Origin: Cupriavidus sp. UYMMa02A
Lineage (GTDB): Bacteria; Pseudomonadota; Gammaproteobacteria; Burkholderiales; Burkholderiaceae
Assembly (NCBI GenBank): GCA_001725945.1
Contig: LRMT01000042.1
Span: 60,258 to 124,257 of the forward strand
Length of the DNA: 64,000 nucleotides
Reading direction: 5' to 3'
Of the stretch, positions 28,469 to 38,450 are shown one piece after another. The notes under the pieces are model-generated. The model searched no databases. It was given only the letters and a program-made list of their open reading frames with translations, and was not told where the DNA came from. Each line of letters begins with the position of its first letter. The stretch's first letter is position 1. A program made the position numbers and the translations under genes.

Positions 28469-29815
28469 TCAGGCGAGGGTTTCAATGACCGCGCCGACCG
28501 CGTCAAACATGGTGTCAAGCTCGCCGGTCGTGGTGTTGAACGCCGGACCGAACTGGAGCGTGTCTCCACCGAACCGGACGTAGAACCCCTTTTTCCACAG
28601 CGCCAGACCGGCCTCAAACGGGCGGATGGTCGCGTCACCATCGCGCGGGGCCAGCTGGATGGCTCCGGCCAGGCCGCAGTTGCGGATGTCCACGACGTGT
28701 CTTGCGCCGCGAATGCCGTGAATGGCTTGTTCGAAATGGGGAGCCAGCTCGGCAGCCTGGTGAATCAGGTTTTCACGCCTCAGCAAATCCAGCGTCGCCA
28801 GGCCAGCGGCGCATGCCACGGGGTGGGCCGAGTACGTGTAGCCGTGCGCGAACTCGACGACATGCTGCGGCGCCGACTGGTTCATGAACGTCTCGTAGAT
28901 TTCGCTCGACGCGATGACCGCGCCCATTGGGATTGCGCCGTTGGTCAGCTGCTTTGCGACATTCATCAGGTCGGGGGTGACGCCGAAGAATTCCGCACCC
29001 GTTGCCTCGCCCATGCGTCCGAACGCCGTGATGACTTCATCGAAAATCAGCAGGATGCCGTGCTGGTCGCAGATTTCGCGCAGGCGCTGGAGGTATCCCT
29101 GGGGCGGAACAATGACGCCGGCCGAACCCGACATCGGCTCGACAATGACCGCTGCGATGTTCGATGCGTCGTGCAGTTCGACGAGCTTCAGCAGCGCGTT
29201 GGCGAGCTCCACGCCGCCGGTTTCGGCCTGGCCCTTGGTGAAAGCGCAATCGGCCTGCAAGGTGTGCGGGAGGTGGTCCACGTCCATCAGCTGGCCAAAC
29301 GTCTTCCTGTTGCCACCGATGCCACCCAGGCTCGTGCCTGCAATGTTCACGCCGTGATAGCCGCGGGCACGGCCAATGAGCCTGGTCTTTGCCGGCTGGC
29401 CCTTCAGCCTCCAGTATGCGCGGGCCATCTTCACGGCCGTATCGGCGCATTCCGAGCCGGAGTTGGTGTAGAAAACGTGCTTCAGCTTGCCAGGCATCAT
29501 GTCCACGATGCGCTCGGCGAGCGTGAACGACAGCGGGTGGCCGAATTGGAATGCGGGCGCGTAGTCCAGGGTTCCCAGCTGGCTTGCCACGGCTTCCTGA
29601 ATCTCTTTCCGGCTATGGCCGGCACCACATGTCCACAGGCCCGACAATCCGTCGAAAACCTTGCGGCCATCGGCATCAACAAGATAACGCCCCTCAGCCG
29701 CGACAATCAGGCGCGGATCCTGGCGGAAGTTGCGGTTCGCGCTGAACGGCATCCAGTGAGCACTGAGATTGAGCTCGTGCTTGTTCGTGAGGGCGTGGGC
29801 GGCGGAGGGGTTCAC
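28469..29815 (-). CDS. class III PLP-dependent omega-aminotransferase (beta-alanine/omega-amino acid:pyruvate type)
   Basis: 448 residues, complete. Fold-type I aminotransferase: HWMPFSANRNFRQDPRL and DGLSGLWTCGAGHSRKEI at the N-terminus, PLP phosphate loop TNSGSECADTAVKMARAYW, ARGYHGVNIAG, VIVEPMSGSAGVIVPP, the cofactor Asp in LLIFDEVITAFGRMG and the Schiff-base Lys in NVAKQLTNGAIPMG. This matches the omega-amino acid:pyruvate aminotransferase group, which transfers the terminal amino group of beta-alanine-like compounds to pyruvate. It is divergent from a LysR gene 100 bp away that probably controls it. Confidence 0.92.
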   Translation of the reverse strand: MNPSAAHALTNKHELNLSAHWMPFSANRNFRQDPRLIVAAEGRYLVDADGRKVFDGLSGLWTCGAGHSRKEIQEAVASQLGTLDYAPAFQFGHPLSFTLAERIVDMMPGKLKHVFYTNSGSECADTAVKMARAYWRLKGQPAKTRLIGRARGYHGVNIAGTSLGGIGGNRKTFGQLMDVDHLPHTLQADCAFTKGQAETGGVELANALLKLVELHDASNIAAVIVEPMSGSAGVIVPPQGYLQRLREICDQHGILLIFDEVITAFGRMGEATGAEFFGVTPDLMNVAKQLTNGAIPMGAVIASSEIYETFMNQSAPQHVVEFAHGYTYSAHPVACAAGLATLDLLRRENLIHQAAELAPHFEQAIHGIRGARHVVDIRNCGLAGAIQLAPRDGDATIRPFEAGLALWKKGFYVRFGGDTLQFGPAFNTTTGELDTMFDAVGAVIETLA

Positions 29816-29915
29816 TGCGGCTTCCTTTGAAGAGGTTTACGACCAGGAGTGTGGTCCTTTCCATGTGTGAGTAAAATACAATTCTTCTAACTGTCACTTA
29901 TTGATTTGCTCACCT

Positions 29916-30827
29916 ATGAAGAAGCTGCCGGTTTCACAGGTCGCGGACTTCGACCTGCGATTGCTTCGGGTCTTCCGCACGGTCGCAGAGGTAGGGAGCT
30001 TTACGGCTGCTGAAAGCGTCCTCGGAATCACCAGGTCGGCGATCAGCCTGCACATGAGTGACCTTGAGAAGCGGCTCGGTGTACGGCTGTGCCAGCGCGG
30101 GCGCGCGGGATTTGCGCTAACGGACGAAGGGCGCGAGGTACTGCGGGCAGGCGAGGCGGTTCTCGCCGCCATCGAGGCTTCCGGACCGAGGTGAATCAGC
30201 TCCACCAAAGCCTCCGGGGCGAGCTTAACCTCGGGCTCATGAACAACCTCGTGACTCAGCCGAAAATGCGGATTACCGATGCTTGAAGGGAATCCGGCGC
30301 CAGAGCGATGGTGTGCGCATCAATATCAGCATGAGCACGCCCGGGGAGATCGAGAGGGGCTTGCTGGATGGTCGCCTGCACATTGGCGCGTTGCCCATGC
30401 TCACCACCCTCTCGACGCTGGACTACATTCCCCTGTACGAAGAGCGTTCGCAGCTCTATTGCAGCCGAAACCATCGACTTTTTGCGTCAACGAAGAAGGT
30501 GTCGGTGGCGGACCTTCGAGAAGTGCCGGCTGTGGCGCCGAGCTACCGGATGAGCCCGGAGGCCATGCAATTGCACCAGGAGTTGAATTGTGCGGCAACG
30601 GCGACGGACCGCGAAGGCATCGCTTTCTTAATTCTCACCGGTGAGTACATCGGCTTTCTGCCAGACCATTCGCCGCAACCTGGGTCGAGAAGGGCATGCT
30701 CATACCTTTGGCCACCAGGAAGATGCATTTCGTAGTGACGCTTGGCGTCGCAACGCGGAAGGGCCGAAGAAAAAATCTGATTGTGGACCGGTTTCTCGAC
30801 ATCCTGCTTCAGGATAGCGCCTCTTGA
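29916..30827 (+). CDS. LysR-family regulator, three frameshifts
   Basis: Begins ATG 29916 with the LysR winged helix: DFDLRLLRVFRTVAEVGSFT, LGITRSAISLHMSDLEKRLG. The frame then shifts near 30180, 30285 and 30680. The joined effector domain includes GELNLGLMNNLV, ISMSTPGEIERGLLDGRLHI, LYCSRNHRLFA, GEYIGFLPDH and MHFVVTLGVATRKG, ending TGA 30825-30827 (about 303 residues, normal). It is divergent from the omega-aminotransferase gene, the classical position for its regulator. If the shifts are real the gene is dead. Confidence 0.8.
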
Positions 30828-31026
30828 TACGGCATCACGTGGGGCTGCATAATACCGGGCCACAGCAAAGCACGGTCGTGAGGGCAAAGCACAAATCGAC
30901 CAAACAATTTCCTGCGCAGACGAGGCAGGCCATCATCGATTCCGCGCTGAAAGTGCTGGCCAGTGATGCGCCGGAAATGCGCCGGCCCGGTGCTGCTGCG
31001 CGCTTCGCAACCACCTGTTTATTTTC

Positions 31027-31952
31027 ATGCGACGGAAGCTGGGTTTTCGGCATATCGAGCTATCCACGCCATTGTCCTGACGGGTTCAGTCACGGGAGCT
31101 GCCACGCGCCTTCACCTGACCCAGCCAGCCATCAGTAACATCTTGCGAGATGCAGAAGAGCGCTTGGGCGTCGCCCTGTTCGACCGGCGTGGGGGACATC
31201 TGGTGCCCACGAAAGGAGCGGACCTCCTGTTCGAGGAAATCGAGCGCTCGTTTATTGGACTCGAGTCAATCAACGCATTCTGCGACCGGCTTCAACGCAA
31301 TCAGGCGCGCAATATCTCCGTGGCCTGCGCGCCGCTTTTGCGGCGTCGGTGATGCCGGCGCATCGCCGCGGCGTACACGAAGGCATTCCCGGGCGTGTTT
31401 CTGTCAGTCAACTCGCGCGTCGCCCATCACGTAGCAGCGCTGGTGAGCGCCAGAAAGGCCGACATTGGCTTCGCCCTGGACGTGCCGCCGGTGCCAGGAG
31501 TGAATAGCGTCGTCATTGGCGAGATGCCGCTTTGTTGCTACTTGCCCGCCGGGCATCCGTTGGCCGCCAGCGACGTGGTGCTTCCGTCGGACGTCATCGA
31601 TGAGCCCTTCATATCCCTCTCCAGCGTGGAAGGCGTCGAGGAACTCGTCGAGCGCGCCTTCGAGGCACGCGGAAATACACCGGTTGCGGTGGCCGAGTGT
31701 CCTGCCGCAATTGCCGCGTGTGGAATGGTCGCAGCCGGCATGGGCTTCACGCTTTTTGATGGGCTGCCTGCACGTGTTCTGGACCGCGCCCAGGTGGTTG
31801 CAGTGCCCTTCGAGTCCACTTGCAGGCTAACCTACCGTGCGTACTGGGCGAAATCGAAGTCCTCTGACTTCGACCCCGATCCACTCATCGCACTCGCTCA
31901 GGCGGAGCTCGCCGAAGTCGTGGCGGCAACTCAGAATCGTGATAAGCGGTAG
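31027..31952 (+). CDS. LysR-family regulator, about three frameshifts
   Basis: ATG 31027 gives MRRKLGFRHIEL; after one missing base near 31065 the sequence continues HAIVLTGSVTGAATRLHLTQ as the LysR helix-turn-helix. Further shifts near 31340 and 31370 lead into the effector domain: FPGVFLSVNSRVAHHVAALV, ADIGFALDVPPVPGV, LCCYLPAGHPLA, ACGMVAAGMGFTLFDGLPA. Joined length is about 308 residues. The 3' end overlaps by 22 bp, tail to tail, the flavoprotein gene at 31931. Related regulators control amino-acid catabolism, so the flavoprotein is the likely target. Confidence 0.77.
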
Positions 31953-33202
31953 GGCGCAACGTCGATGCCACTCGGCACGCCAGTCACCAGTTGCGTTAAG
32001 ACGCGACCCGTCATTGGGGAGCCGGTCAACCCCGTATGCCCGTGTCCGCATGCGAGATAGAGACCCGGAATCGACGGCACGTTGTCAATGACGGGCACGC
32101 TGTCCGGGGTGGACGGGCGAAGTCCAAACCATACACTCGCGTCCTTGGTGTTGATTCGGGGGAACAGGCTCTTTGCGGTAGCCAGAATTGCATCGATGCG
32201 CCGTTCACTGGGCGGATGTCGCAGGCCGGCAAGCTCGACGGTCCCGGCAAAGCGCAGGCCATTCTCCATTGGCGTCACGGCAGTTGCCTTGTCTTTGTAG
32301 ATGAAAGGCAAAGGCACATCGACGTCCGGCCTGGGAAGCTGCACGTGATAGCCGCGTTCGGCCTCTAGCGGAATGCGGACGCCCAACGGCTGGAGCAATT
32401 CCCCCGAGAGTGCGCCCGCCGCCACGACTACCTTGGTGGCGTGGTAATCGCCCCGATTGGTCCAAAGCCGAAACCCTTTCTCATTAGGCTGAATACGGGA
32501 GACGCAACGCGGGAGTATATGTCCGCCAATTGCACGAAAGCGTTCGGCCAGCGAGCCGGTGAGGCGGCTCGGATTCACGGTGTTGGCGTTGCTGGGAAAC
32601 CTGACACCACCTATGACGTGACGCGCCAAGTCTGGAATCATCGCTCGGATTGCCTGGCCAGTCATCGGCTCGATCGCCACATTTTGGGCGCGGCGCAGGT
32701 CCGCTACGAGGCGGTCTGCACGCGATGTCATCACGGCGGAAGACCAGATGTAAAGCTGGCCATTGCGACGGATGACCGATTCGAACACCTCGTCGCCGAG
32801 GAGGTCGCGATACCCTTTCAGTGCATACGAGTGAAGCGCACGGAGTGCTTGCGAAGCGGCTATGACATTTTGCCTGCGACCGGCCTGCAACCAGGCTAGC
32901 AACCATGGCCAGGCTTTCAAGACGTGCGGGGCGTGGATGGCGAGAGGACTGTCTCGCTGTGCCAGCCAGCCTGGAATCTGCCAAGCCATACCTGGCAACG
33001 AGAAGGGGATACTGTTGTCGACGCTGACCAATCCAGCATTGCCGAATGACGCACCACCGCCTGGGCCCAGTGTTTCGTACATTGTGACGTTGCACCCAGC
33101 CCGTTGAAGATGAATCGCGCTGCATAGACCAACGATTCCGGCACCGACAACGGCCACGTCAGGTCGACGGGCAGCAGCTTCGGCAGATGGTTCAATTGTC
33201 AT
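31931..33202 (-). CDS. FAD-dependent D-amino-acid dehydrogenase-like oxidoreductase (DadA/DAO family)
   Basis: 423 residues from ATG 33202. N-terminal Rossmann motif DVAVVGAGIVGLCSAIHLQRAG, then YETLGPGGGASFGNAGLVS, DSIPFSLPGMAWQIPGWL-like membrane-facing loops, GDYHATKVVVAAGALSGEL, EAERGYHVQLP and the C-terminal FAD contact YLACGHGHTGLTGSPMTGR. This is the DadA layout: oxidative deamination of D-amino acids or related amines in the cytoplasm with transfer to the quinone pool. Frame intact. Single gene convergent with a LysR gene; a Bug receptor gene starts 230 bp away on the other strand. Confidence 0.9.
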   Translation of the reverse strand: MTIEPSAEAAARRPDVAVVGAGIVGLCSAIHLQRAGCNVTMYETLGPGGGASFGNAGLVSVDNSIPFSLPGMAWQIPGWLAQRDSPLAIHAPHVLKAWPWLLAWLQAGRRQNVIAASQALRALHSYALKGYRDLLGDEVFESVIRRNGQLYIWSSAVMTSRADRLVADLRRAQNVAIEPMTGQAIRAMIPDLARHVIGGVRFPSNANTVNPSRLTGSLAERFRAIGGHILPRCVSRIQPNEKGFRLWTNRGDYHATKVVVAAGALSGELLQPLGVRIPLEAERGYHVQLPRPDVDVPLPFIYKDKATAVTPMENGLRFAGTVELAGLRHPPSERRIDAILATAKSLFPRINTKDASVWFGLRPSTPDSVPVIDNVPSIPGLYLACGHGHTGLTGSPMTGRVLTQLVTGVPSGIDVAPYRLSRF

Positions 33203-33431
33203 TTTGGAATGCGAGTGAATAGGGAGGAACACCAATCGGTTGTGGTGCCGTTTCACTATGCACTGCCGTTGCCCGGTGGACAATTTCGTTCTCGTGATGG
33301 CCTATTTCGAAAGGTGATTCGACAAACGGTGTCGCTCTGACGATGATGCGTTCGTCCACGGCATCGCTGCCTCGCTGCCGAGTGACACCAGCAGAATCCA
33401 CTGCCTAACCAGACCACAGGGAGCGATAGAC

Positions 33432-34429
33432 ATGTCGAAGTTTCGGGGAGGGAGCCGCCGCCGCATATTGCGTGGCTTTGCAGCGGTAAGCATTGCGGCA
33501 TGCGCTGTCCTGCCGACAATCGTCAATGCACAGGGGCCGGTTGTCCGACTCATTGTGCCGTTCCCTGCGGGCGGACCCGCAGACGCAATGGCACGGGTGC
33601 TGGTCGACAAACTGAAGGATGAGCTCAAGCAGAATGTCATCGTTGACAATCGGCCTGGAGCCAGTACCCGGCTGGCCGCGGAGATGCTGAAGAACTCAAA
33701 TCCGGACGGAAATACGGTGCTTCTGACGTTGCTCGACACGATGGTCATTGCTCCGATGGTCTACGCCAACCTTCGCTATGACCCGGACAAGGACTTTGCC
33801 CCCATTACCGAAGTGGCGGCTGTCAACTTCTGCATGGCTGTCAGCGAGACTTCGCCTTACCGGTCCGTCTCTGACTATGTCAAGGCGGCAAAGTCGAATC
33901 AAACCGCGGCTTCTCTCGGCGTCGCATCGGGGCTCGGGACGGTGCCGCACTTTCTGGCATTTGACTTGGCCAAGGCGTCCAAGACGGACCTCTCCGTTGT
34001 GCCATTCCAAGGTGGCGGCGCGTGGTGACAAACCTCATTGGCAATCAGATTGGTTCTGCCATTGATGGGCTGGGCGTCTTTGTCGAACAGCATAAAGCAC
34101 ATAAGCTGCGCATTCTGGCTGTTTCTGGCAAGCAACGGGCGAGCCAGCTACCGGATGTGCCGACCTTCGCCGAGCAAGGATTTCCCTCGTTGACCGTGCG
34201 GTCGGGTTACGCGCTATATGCCCCAGCCGCTACGCCGGCGAATCAAATCACGCGCTGGAATTCGGCGATGAAAAAGGTCCTGGCGATGCCCGATGTTCGC
34301 AGCCGCATTCAGGATATCGGCTATGAGCCTGTTCCCGGCGGAACTCCTGCCGAGGTGACCGCGTTGAAGACGCGACTGGTAGACCATTGGGGACCCATTG
34401 TCCGCAACTCTGGCTACAGAAGCGAATAA
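33432..34429 (+). CDS. Bug-family TTT substrate-binding protein, third copy, one frameshift
   Basis: N-terminus SRRRILRGFAAVSIAACAVL with AQG processing is a Tat-like signal peptide, common in this family. Mature part: VVRLIVPFPAGGPADAMARV, VDNRPGAS, LRYDPDKDFAPITEVA, QLPDVPTFAEQGFP. The frame breaks near 34020, inside the GGA-MVTNLIGNQ block. Total length about 331 residues. It is distant from the two close paralogues at 12009 and 27043. It lies divergent from the D-amino-acid-dehydrogenase-like gene and may bind a related compound. Confidence 0.87.
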
Positions 34430-34520
34430 GAGATTCTCACGACTGCGGGCGTGCCGCTCCAACCTTGTAGGCGTCGCGGCTAGCCTGCCCATCGTTTTCC
34501 GGTCCGTGCGGTGCAGGCGA

Positions 34521-34723
34521 TTACAGCTTGCGAATCTTTGACGCTTGCGGGCCCTTCTGGCCTTGCGTGACTTCAAACTCGACTTTGGCACCTTCCTCAA
34601 GCGCCTTGAATCCGGTGCCCTGGATTTCGCTGTGATGCGCAAACAAGTCCTTGCCGCCATCATCCGGCGTGATGAAGCCATAGCCTTTTCATTGTTGAAC
34701 CACTTCACAATGCCAGTCGCCAT
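34521..34723 (-). CDS. CspA-family cold-shock protein, one frameshift
   Basis: [13 protein letters not shown] is followed, after restoring one missing G near 34685, by [20 protein letters not shown] and ends [13 protein letters not shown]; 67 residues. The RNP1-like KGYGFI and RNP2-like LFAHH motifs are the single-strand nucleic-acid-binding surfaces of the OB fold. A GAGGA site precedes ATG 34723. One base short of a full gene: an error in a gene this conserved argues that many frameshifts in the window are sequencing artefacts. Confidence 0.85.
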
Positions 34724-34742
34724 TTCGTCCTCAGCATTTTGC

Positions 34743-34763
34743 GCACACGCAGGCTGCGTGTGC
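34743..34763 (-). promoter_or_regulatory. stem-loop in the leader of the cold-shock gene
   Basis: GCACACGCAG and CTGCGTGTGC form a perfect 10-bp inverted repeat with a one-base centre, about 20 nt upstream of the cold-shock start. In cold-shock mRNAs, leader structure controls translation with temperature; that role is inferred here. Confidence 0.45.
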
Positions 34764-34960
34764 AGGGGGGCCTGCGCCCCAGAATCACCGCGCCGCCTCA
34801 AGGACGGCGCCCGAACTGTCAGCATAGCTGAAGAGGTAGTCGCTTCATCTCAGGGTTTACCTCTTGGCCGCAGACCTGATAGTGACATGAAACAAGTAGC
34901 GAGACGCACCGGTGGCGCACATTGCGAGCGGGAAAGAGGCCGGAACTGCGTGGGGCAAGC

Positions 34961-35335
34961 TCACTCATTCCACACGGCATCGACATCCCGCAGCAGATGC
35001 CCGGCGAGGATGTAGTCTCCGTCCTTCATGGCCTTCGATTCCAAGGCCGTCAGCTCGCTGGCGCTCAGTCCATCCAGTCCGAACAGGCAGTAAAGATTCC
35101 GTTGCCGGAAGGAAATCTTGGGTCGATTGAGGCCAGCAACGAGTGCGGCGTGGGACTCCACCGCAATGCTCTCGTGCCCACGATATTCCACGCGTATCCC
35201 TACCTTATCGCCAAGGCGGCCGAGTTCGACGGCATCTTGCCAACCTGACTCATAGTCGAGTTCGACCAGTGCAACCCCCTCTGCTTCCAGGAGCCTGATG
35301 GCTTCGCCCTTGGTTCCAGCCCTAGCCGTTGTCAT
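34961..35335 (-). CDS. conserved-looking hypothetical protein, 124 aa
   Basis: A strong GGAGG site seven bases before ATG 35335 and an intact frame support it as real. No signal peptide or membrane segment. The protein is acidic and mixed alpha/beta in pattern (TKGEAIRLLEAEGVALVELD, GIRVEYRGHESIAVESH, LNRPKISFRQRNLYCLFGLD). I recognise no family. No functional link with neighbours is visible; it is upstream of and co-oriented with the cold-shock gene, 238 bp away. Confidence 0.65.
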   Translation of the reverse strand: MTTARAGTKGEAIRLLEAEGVALVELDYESGWQDAVELGRLGDKVGIRVEYRGHESIAVESHAALVAGLNRPKISFRQRNLYCLFGLDGLSASELTALESKAMKDGDYILAGHLLRDVDAVWNE

Positions 35336-35464
35336 TTCCGCCTCCAGTCACACGCCAGTCTACAGCGCCGGCGACGTGTACGTCTTTGCTGAGTTCAACA
35401 CGAGGTTGCCTGCTCACTATGACCTGCGATTTCAGAGTTGCGGGCCAAAGCGTTGCTTAATTCT

Positions 35465-35554
35465 GACGTAAGAAAAATGCATGTCAATATAGACTGTCGC
35501 TGTAGACCTGCTACCACCCGCGTTACCACCCCGGCGACGCGGGTTCTTTTTTTT
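35465..35554 (+). ncRNA. candidate small RNA / repeated intergenic element, copy 1
   Basis: A 90-nt stretch starting GACGTAAG, with AGACT in the middle and TGCTAC just before a strong rho-independent terminator. A second element at 44593-44681 has the same blocks in the same order at nearly the same spacing, in an otherwise unrelated intergenic region. Conservation extends beyond the terminator, which suggests an RNA family rather than a plain gene end. No gene on the plus strand lies directly upstream. It has no clear -35/-10 pair and no convincing reading frame. Confidence 0.45.
35516..35554 (+). terminator. rho-independent terminator
   Basis: ACCCGCGT (35516-35523) pairs with ACGCGGGT (35537-35544), followed by C and eight T residues. 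It ends the candidate RNA at 35465. Confidence 0.8.
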
Positions 35555-35869
35555 GCAGCGGCGGTGACTTGCTCCAAGCTTGACGCCTTCCTGCTGCAAC
35601 GGCATCTGTCTTGCGGAACGTCGCCCCCAATCTGACTCAATGGTCAGTAAGTGCGAGGCTGTGAGTTACTGCAGAGATGCGCTCTTTTTATATTGAACAC
35701 GGCGCTGTGAGTGACTAAGATGCTCTCTCCGAGCGAGAAAGTCAGATCCACGCTCCAGCCAGATCTTGCGTCCGCGAACAGGTTGCCGCCCTTGCGCCGG
35801 CCAACCAGTCAGTCACGGACGGTAGTGAAGTCCCGTAGCCCTATTAGACCTATAGCTTGGGAGACAACT

Positions 35870-36100
35870 GTGCTGAGTCATCATGAATTTGCCACGCTGG
35901 TACTGGTAAAAGGTAGCCCGGACCCCGCGGAGTTGGACCGTGAGGACATAGAGGCGCTGCTTGCGCGTCAACTCGTTACGCTGGAGCGGGTCGGGCCAAA
36001 CTGTAGCCGCCCCCAGGTGACAATCCAGGGGTACGCTGTTCTCAGGGCGCTAGACCGCCTTCATGCTCAGGACTGCCGAGCACAAGCAGGCGGCCGATAA
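35870..36100 (+). CDS. small hypothetical protein, about 76 aa
   Basis: GTG 35870 is taken as start, giving a leucine-rich helical protein (HHEFATLVLVKGSPDPAELD, DIEALLARQLVTLE, YAVLRALDRL). A longer in-frame ATG at 35711 adds an Arg/Ser-rich, non-globular stretch and seems less likely. It resembles small uncharacterised betaproteobacterial proteins I recall, but I cannot name a family. No signal peptide. It sits between the candidate RNA and the tetR gene (opposite strand). Confidence 0.5.
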   Translation: MLSHHEFATLVLVKGSPDPAELDREDIEALLARQLVTLERVGPNCSRPQVTIQGYAVLRALDRLHAQDCRAQAGGR

Positions 36101-36228
36101 GCGCATAGCTTGCCTCTCAGAGCCAGCGTCGGTAGTTGTGGATATCCACACTGCCCGTAGCACTCGCTGGTCGGCAACGTGGAGCTTGCCCGTCTCTCCG
36201 ATGCCGAGGAACTGACGAGTCAGGCTTG

Positions 36229-36924
36229 TCAGCCGGCCGTCGGCGTCGTCAGGCTGCGCTCCAGCAGCGTCAGATCATCGCGCAGCAACTGCAGGATGGC
36301 AGCGGGCCCGGGCTTGTCCAGCGCGCGGCTGGCCGGTAGCTCGACCGAGCGCAGGGCCATGTCCGCGATGTGGTCCGCCACCTCATCCATCGAAACCTGT
36401 CCGGCGGGATTGAACCACCAAGCGGTCCAGTTGCACATGCCGATGATCGAGAAGGCCGTGACTTTGGCGTCGATCACGCGGAAGGTCCCGTGGTCGATGC
36501 CGAATTCGATTGCCTGCCGGAACTGATCGAGCACCGCGCGGCGCGATTGCTCGGCCATCTTGCGCTGCTTGAGCGGCAGGTTGTTCTCGTTGCGCTCGAC
36601 CACGCGGAACTGCAGCGGGTGCGACAGGATCAGCCTGGCGTGGCGCAGCACCAGGTGACGCAGGATGCCGGCGGGCGTGCGCATGGCTTCGGGAATCGCT
36701 TCGGTGGCCAGTTGGGCGGCGGTCCGCGTGACCGCAGTGGTCAGCTCCTCGAGGATGGCTTCCTTGCTCTTGAAGTAGTAGTACAGCGCCGGGCGGCTCA
36801 GCCCCACCGCATCCGCGATGTCGTTGAGGCCAGTGCCATCAAAGCCGCGCTCGATGAAGAGGCGCGTCGCGACCTCCAGGATCGAATCCCGCAGCGCGTC
36901 GCTCTTGGTCTGTGTCTTTGCCAT
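36229..36924 (-). CDS. TetR-family repressor of the aromatic cluster
   Basis: 231 residues from ATG 36924. N-terminal helix-turn-helix: RDSILEVATRLFIERGFDGT, DIADAVGLSRPALYYYFKSK. The C-terminal ligand domain is helical (LRHLVLRHARLILSHPLQFR, ... GMCNWTAWWFNPAGQVSMDE) and of the TetR_C type found in acyl-CoA or aromatic-responsive repressors. It is divergent from the alpha/beta-hydrolase gene that begins the cluster 37131-44491; a perfect palindrome 19 bp before its start is the likely operator. Ligand unknown. Confidence 0.9.
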   Translation of the reverse strand: MAKTQTKSDALRDSILEVATRLFIERGFDGTGLNDIADAVGLSRPALYYYFKSKEAILEELTTAVTRTAAQLATEAIPEAMRTPAGILRHLVLRHARLILSHPLQFRVVERNENNLPLKQRKMAEQSRRAVLDQFRQAIEFGIDHGTFRVIDAKVTAFSIIGMCNWTAWWFNPAGQVSMDEVADHIADMALRSVELPASRALDKPGPAAILQLLRDDLTLLERSLTTPTAG

Positions 36925-36942
36925 GGACTCGTCATTGATTTT

Positions 36943-36958
36943 TCGACGCAGGCGTCGA
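36943..36958. promoter_or_regulatory. palindrome, predicted TetR operator
   Basis: TCGACGC-AG-GCGTCGA is a perfect inverted repeat with 7-bp arms, 19-34 bp upstream of the tetR start and in the region divergent to the catabolic cluster. Size and symmetry suit a TetR dimer. No second copy was found nearer to 37131. Confidence 0.55.
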
Positions 36959-37130
36959 CAAGCCCTCACGATAAACAAAATGGCGGGAACACGCCACCCC
37001 GGCAACTGCCGCCCAGCCTCGCCTTCTAACTAGTCAGTGCATCGCACGCCGCTTGATGGCCCAATCGTCCCTCTCGTAAAAATTACTGCGCACGTAGAAA
37101 AATGGACTATTCTGTAAAAAACGGAGTGAG

Positions 37131-38418
37131 ATGATGACAAGCCCCCAGACGGCCCCCCAACGCATCGCCCGCGGCAAGCGGGCCAATTGCAGGCTTCCTG
37201 AACACTGACTGGAACCCCCGCGACGTGCCGCCCGGCACGGTGACGCGCAACGTCGTGCTGCGCACGGCGGACGGCGCTGCCACTGGTGGTTCGCTCTATG
37301 CCGCAGGCCGTCCCGATACCGTGGTCTGCATCATGCATCCGCGCGAGTTCATGGCCTGCCACTACCTGATTCCCGACATCGTCGCAGCCGGTTGCGCGGC
37401 GTGGTCGCAGTCGCCGCGTTCGGTCGGCAATGACCAGCGGCTGGAGCATGAGTTCGCGCTCCATGACGTGGCGGCAGGCGTGCGCTACCTGCGTGAAGCG
37501 GGCTTCCGCAACATCGTGCTGCTTGGCAATTCGGGCGGCAGCGGCCTGTACGCGCTGTACGTCCAGCAGTCGAACATTGCTCCCGAGGCGCGCATTGCCC
37601 GGACGCCGGGCGGTCGCGCCACCAACCTCGCGTCGGCGTTGCTGCCGGCCGTGGACGGTGTCGTCTTCGTCGCGCCGCATCCGGGACAAGGCATGCTGCT
37701 GCAGTCCTGCATCGACCCGTCCGTGACCGATGAACGCGACCCGCTTTCCGTCGATCCGGCGCTCGACGCCTTCTGCGCTGCCAACGGCTTCGCGCCAGCC
37801 CCGCGGTCGTCCACGTATCACGCCGATTTCGTCATGCAGTACCGCGCCGCGCAGGCAAGTCGCGTACAGCGGCTCGACCACATGGCAAGGGCGATGATTG
37901 CCGAGCGCATGGACGCCCGCGCCGAAGTGAAGCGCAACCCCGGCACGGTCAGCGATGCCGTGCGCCGCCGCGCCGCCCACACGCAGCTCTTTACCGTGTG
38001 GCGCACCGACGCCGACCTGCGCTGCTTCGACCTGTCGCTCGATCCGTCGGATCGCAAGTACGGCTCGCTTTGGGGCGCCGATCCGTTTGCGTCCAACTAC
38101 GGCTCCGTCGGCTTCGCGCGCGTGTGCTCGCCCGAAAGCTGGCTGTCGACATGGTCCGGCCTGTCGTCGAACGCAGCGCTGTCGCGCACGGCTCCGGCCA
38201 TCCACCAGCCCACGCTGTTGATCGAATACACGGCCGACCAGGCCTGCTTCCCGGGCGTCATTGCGGACATCTTCGAAAGCCTTGGCGGCGTCGGCAAGCA
38301 GCACCACCGTGTTCGCGGTGACCACCACGGCCGCGCGCTGTCCAGGGGCGAGGAGCCCGGCCGCTACGCGGCGGGACGCCTGCTTCAGACATGGCTGCGC
38401 GAGACCTTCCCGCAATAA
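37131..38418 (+). CDS. alpha/beta-hydrolase-fold protein of aromatic cluster, one N-terminal frameshift
   Basis: ATG 37131 after GGAG is the likely start; the frame must shift near 37170 to continue as GPIAGFLNTDWNPRDVPPG. The body shows an alpha/beta-hydrolase pattern: VVCIMHPREFMACHYLIPDI, a nucleophile-elbow-like LLGNSGGSGLYALY (G-N-S-G-G), QPTLLIEYTADQACFP with a late Asp, and HHRVRGDHHGRAL with a candidate catalytic His. About 429 residues. It could be a thioesterase or C-C hydrolase for the cluster's CoA ester or ring-cleavage product; that is inference. First gene of the TetR-linked cluster. Confidence 0.75.
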
Positions 38419-38450
38419 CGCACCTGCCCATCCGATCCGGAGACGTAACG

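Noticed and set aside
28697..29830. 377-residue open frame opposite the aminotransferase
   Set aside because: No motifs; the opposite strand encodes a complete class III aminotransferase.
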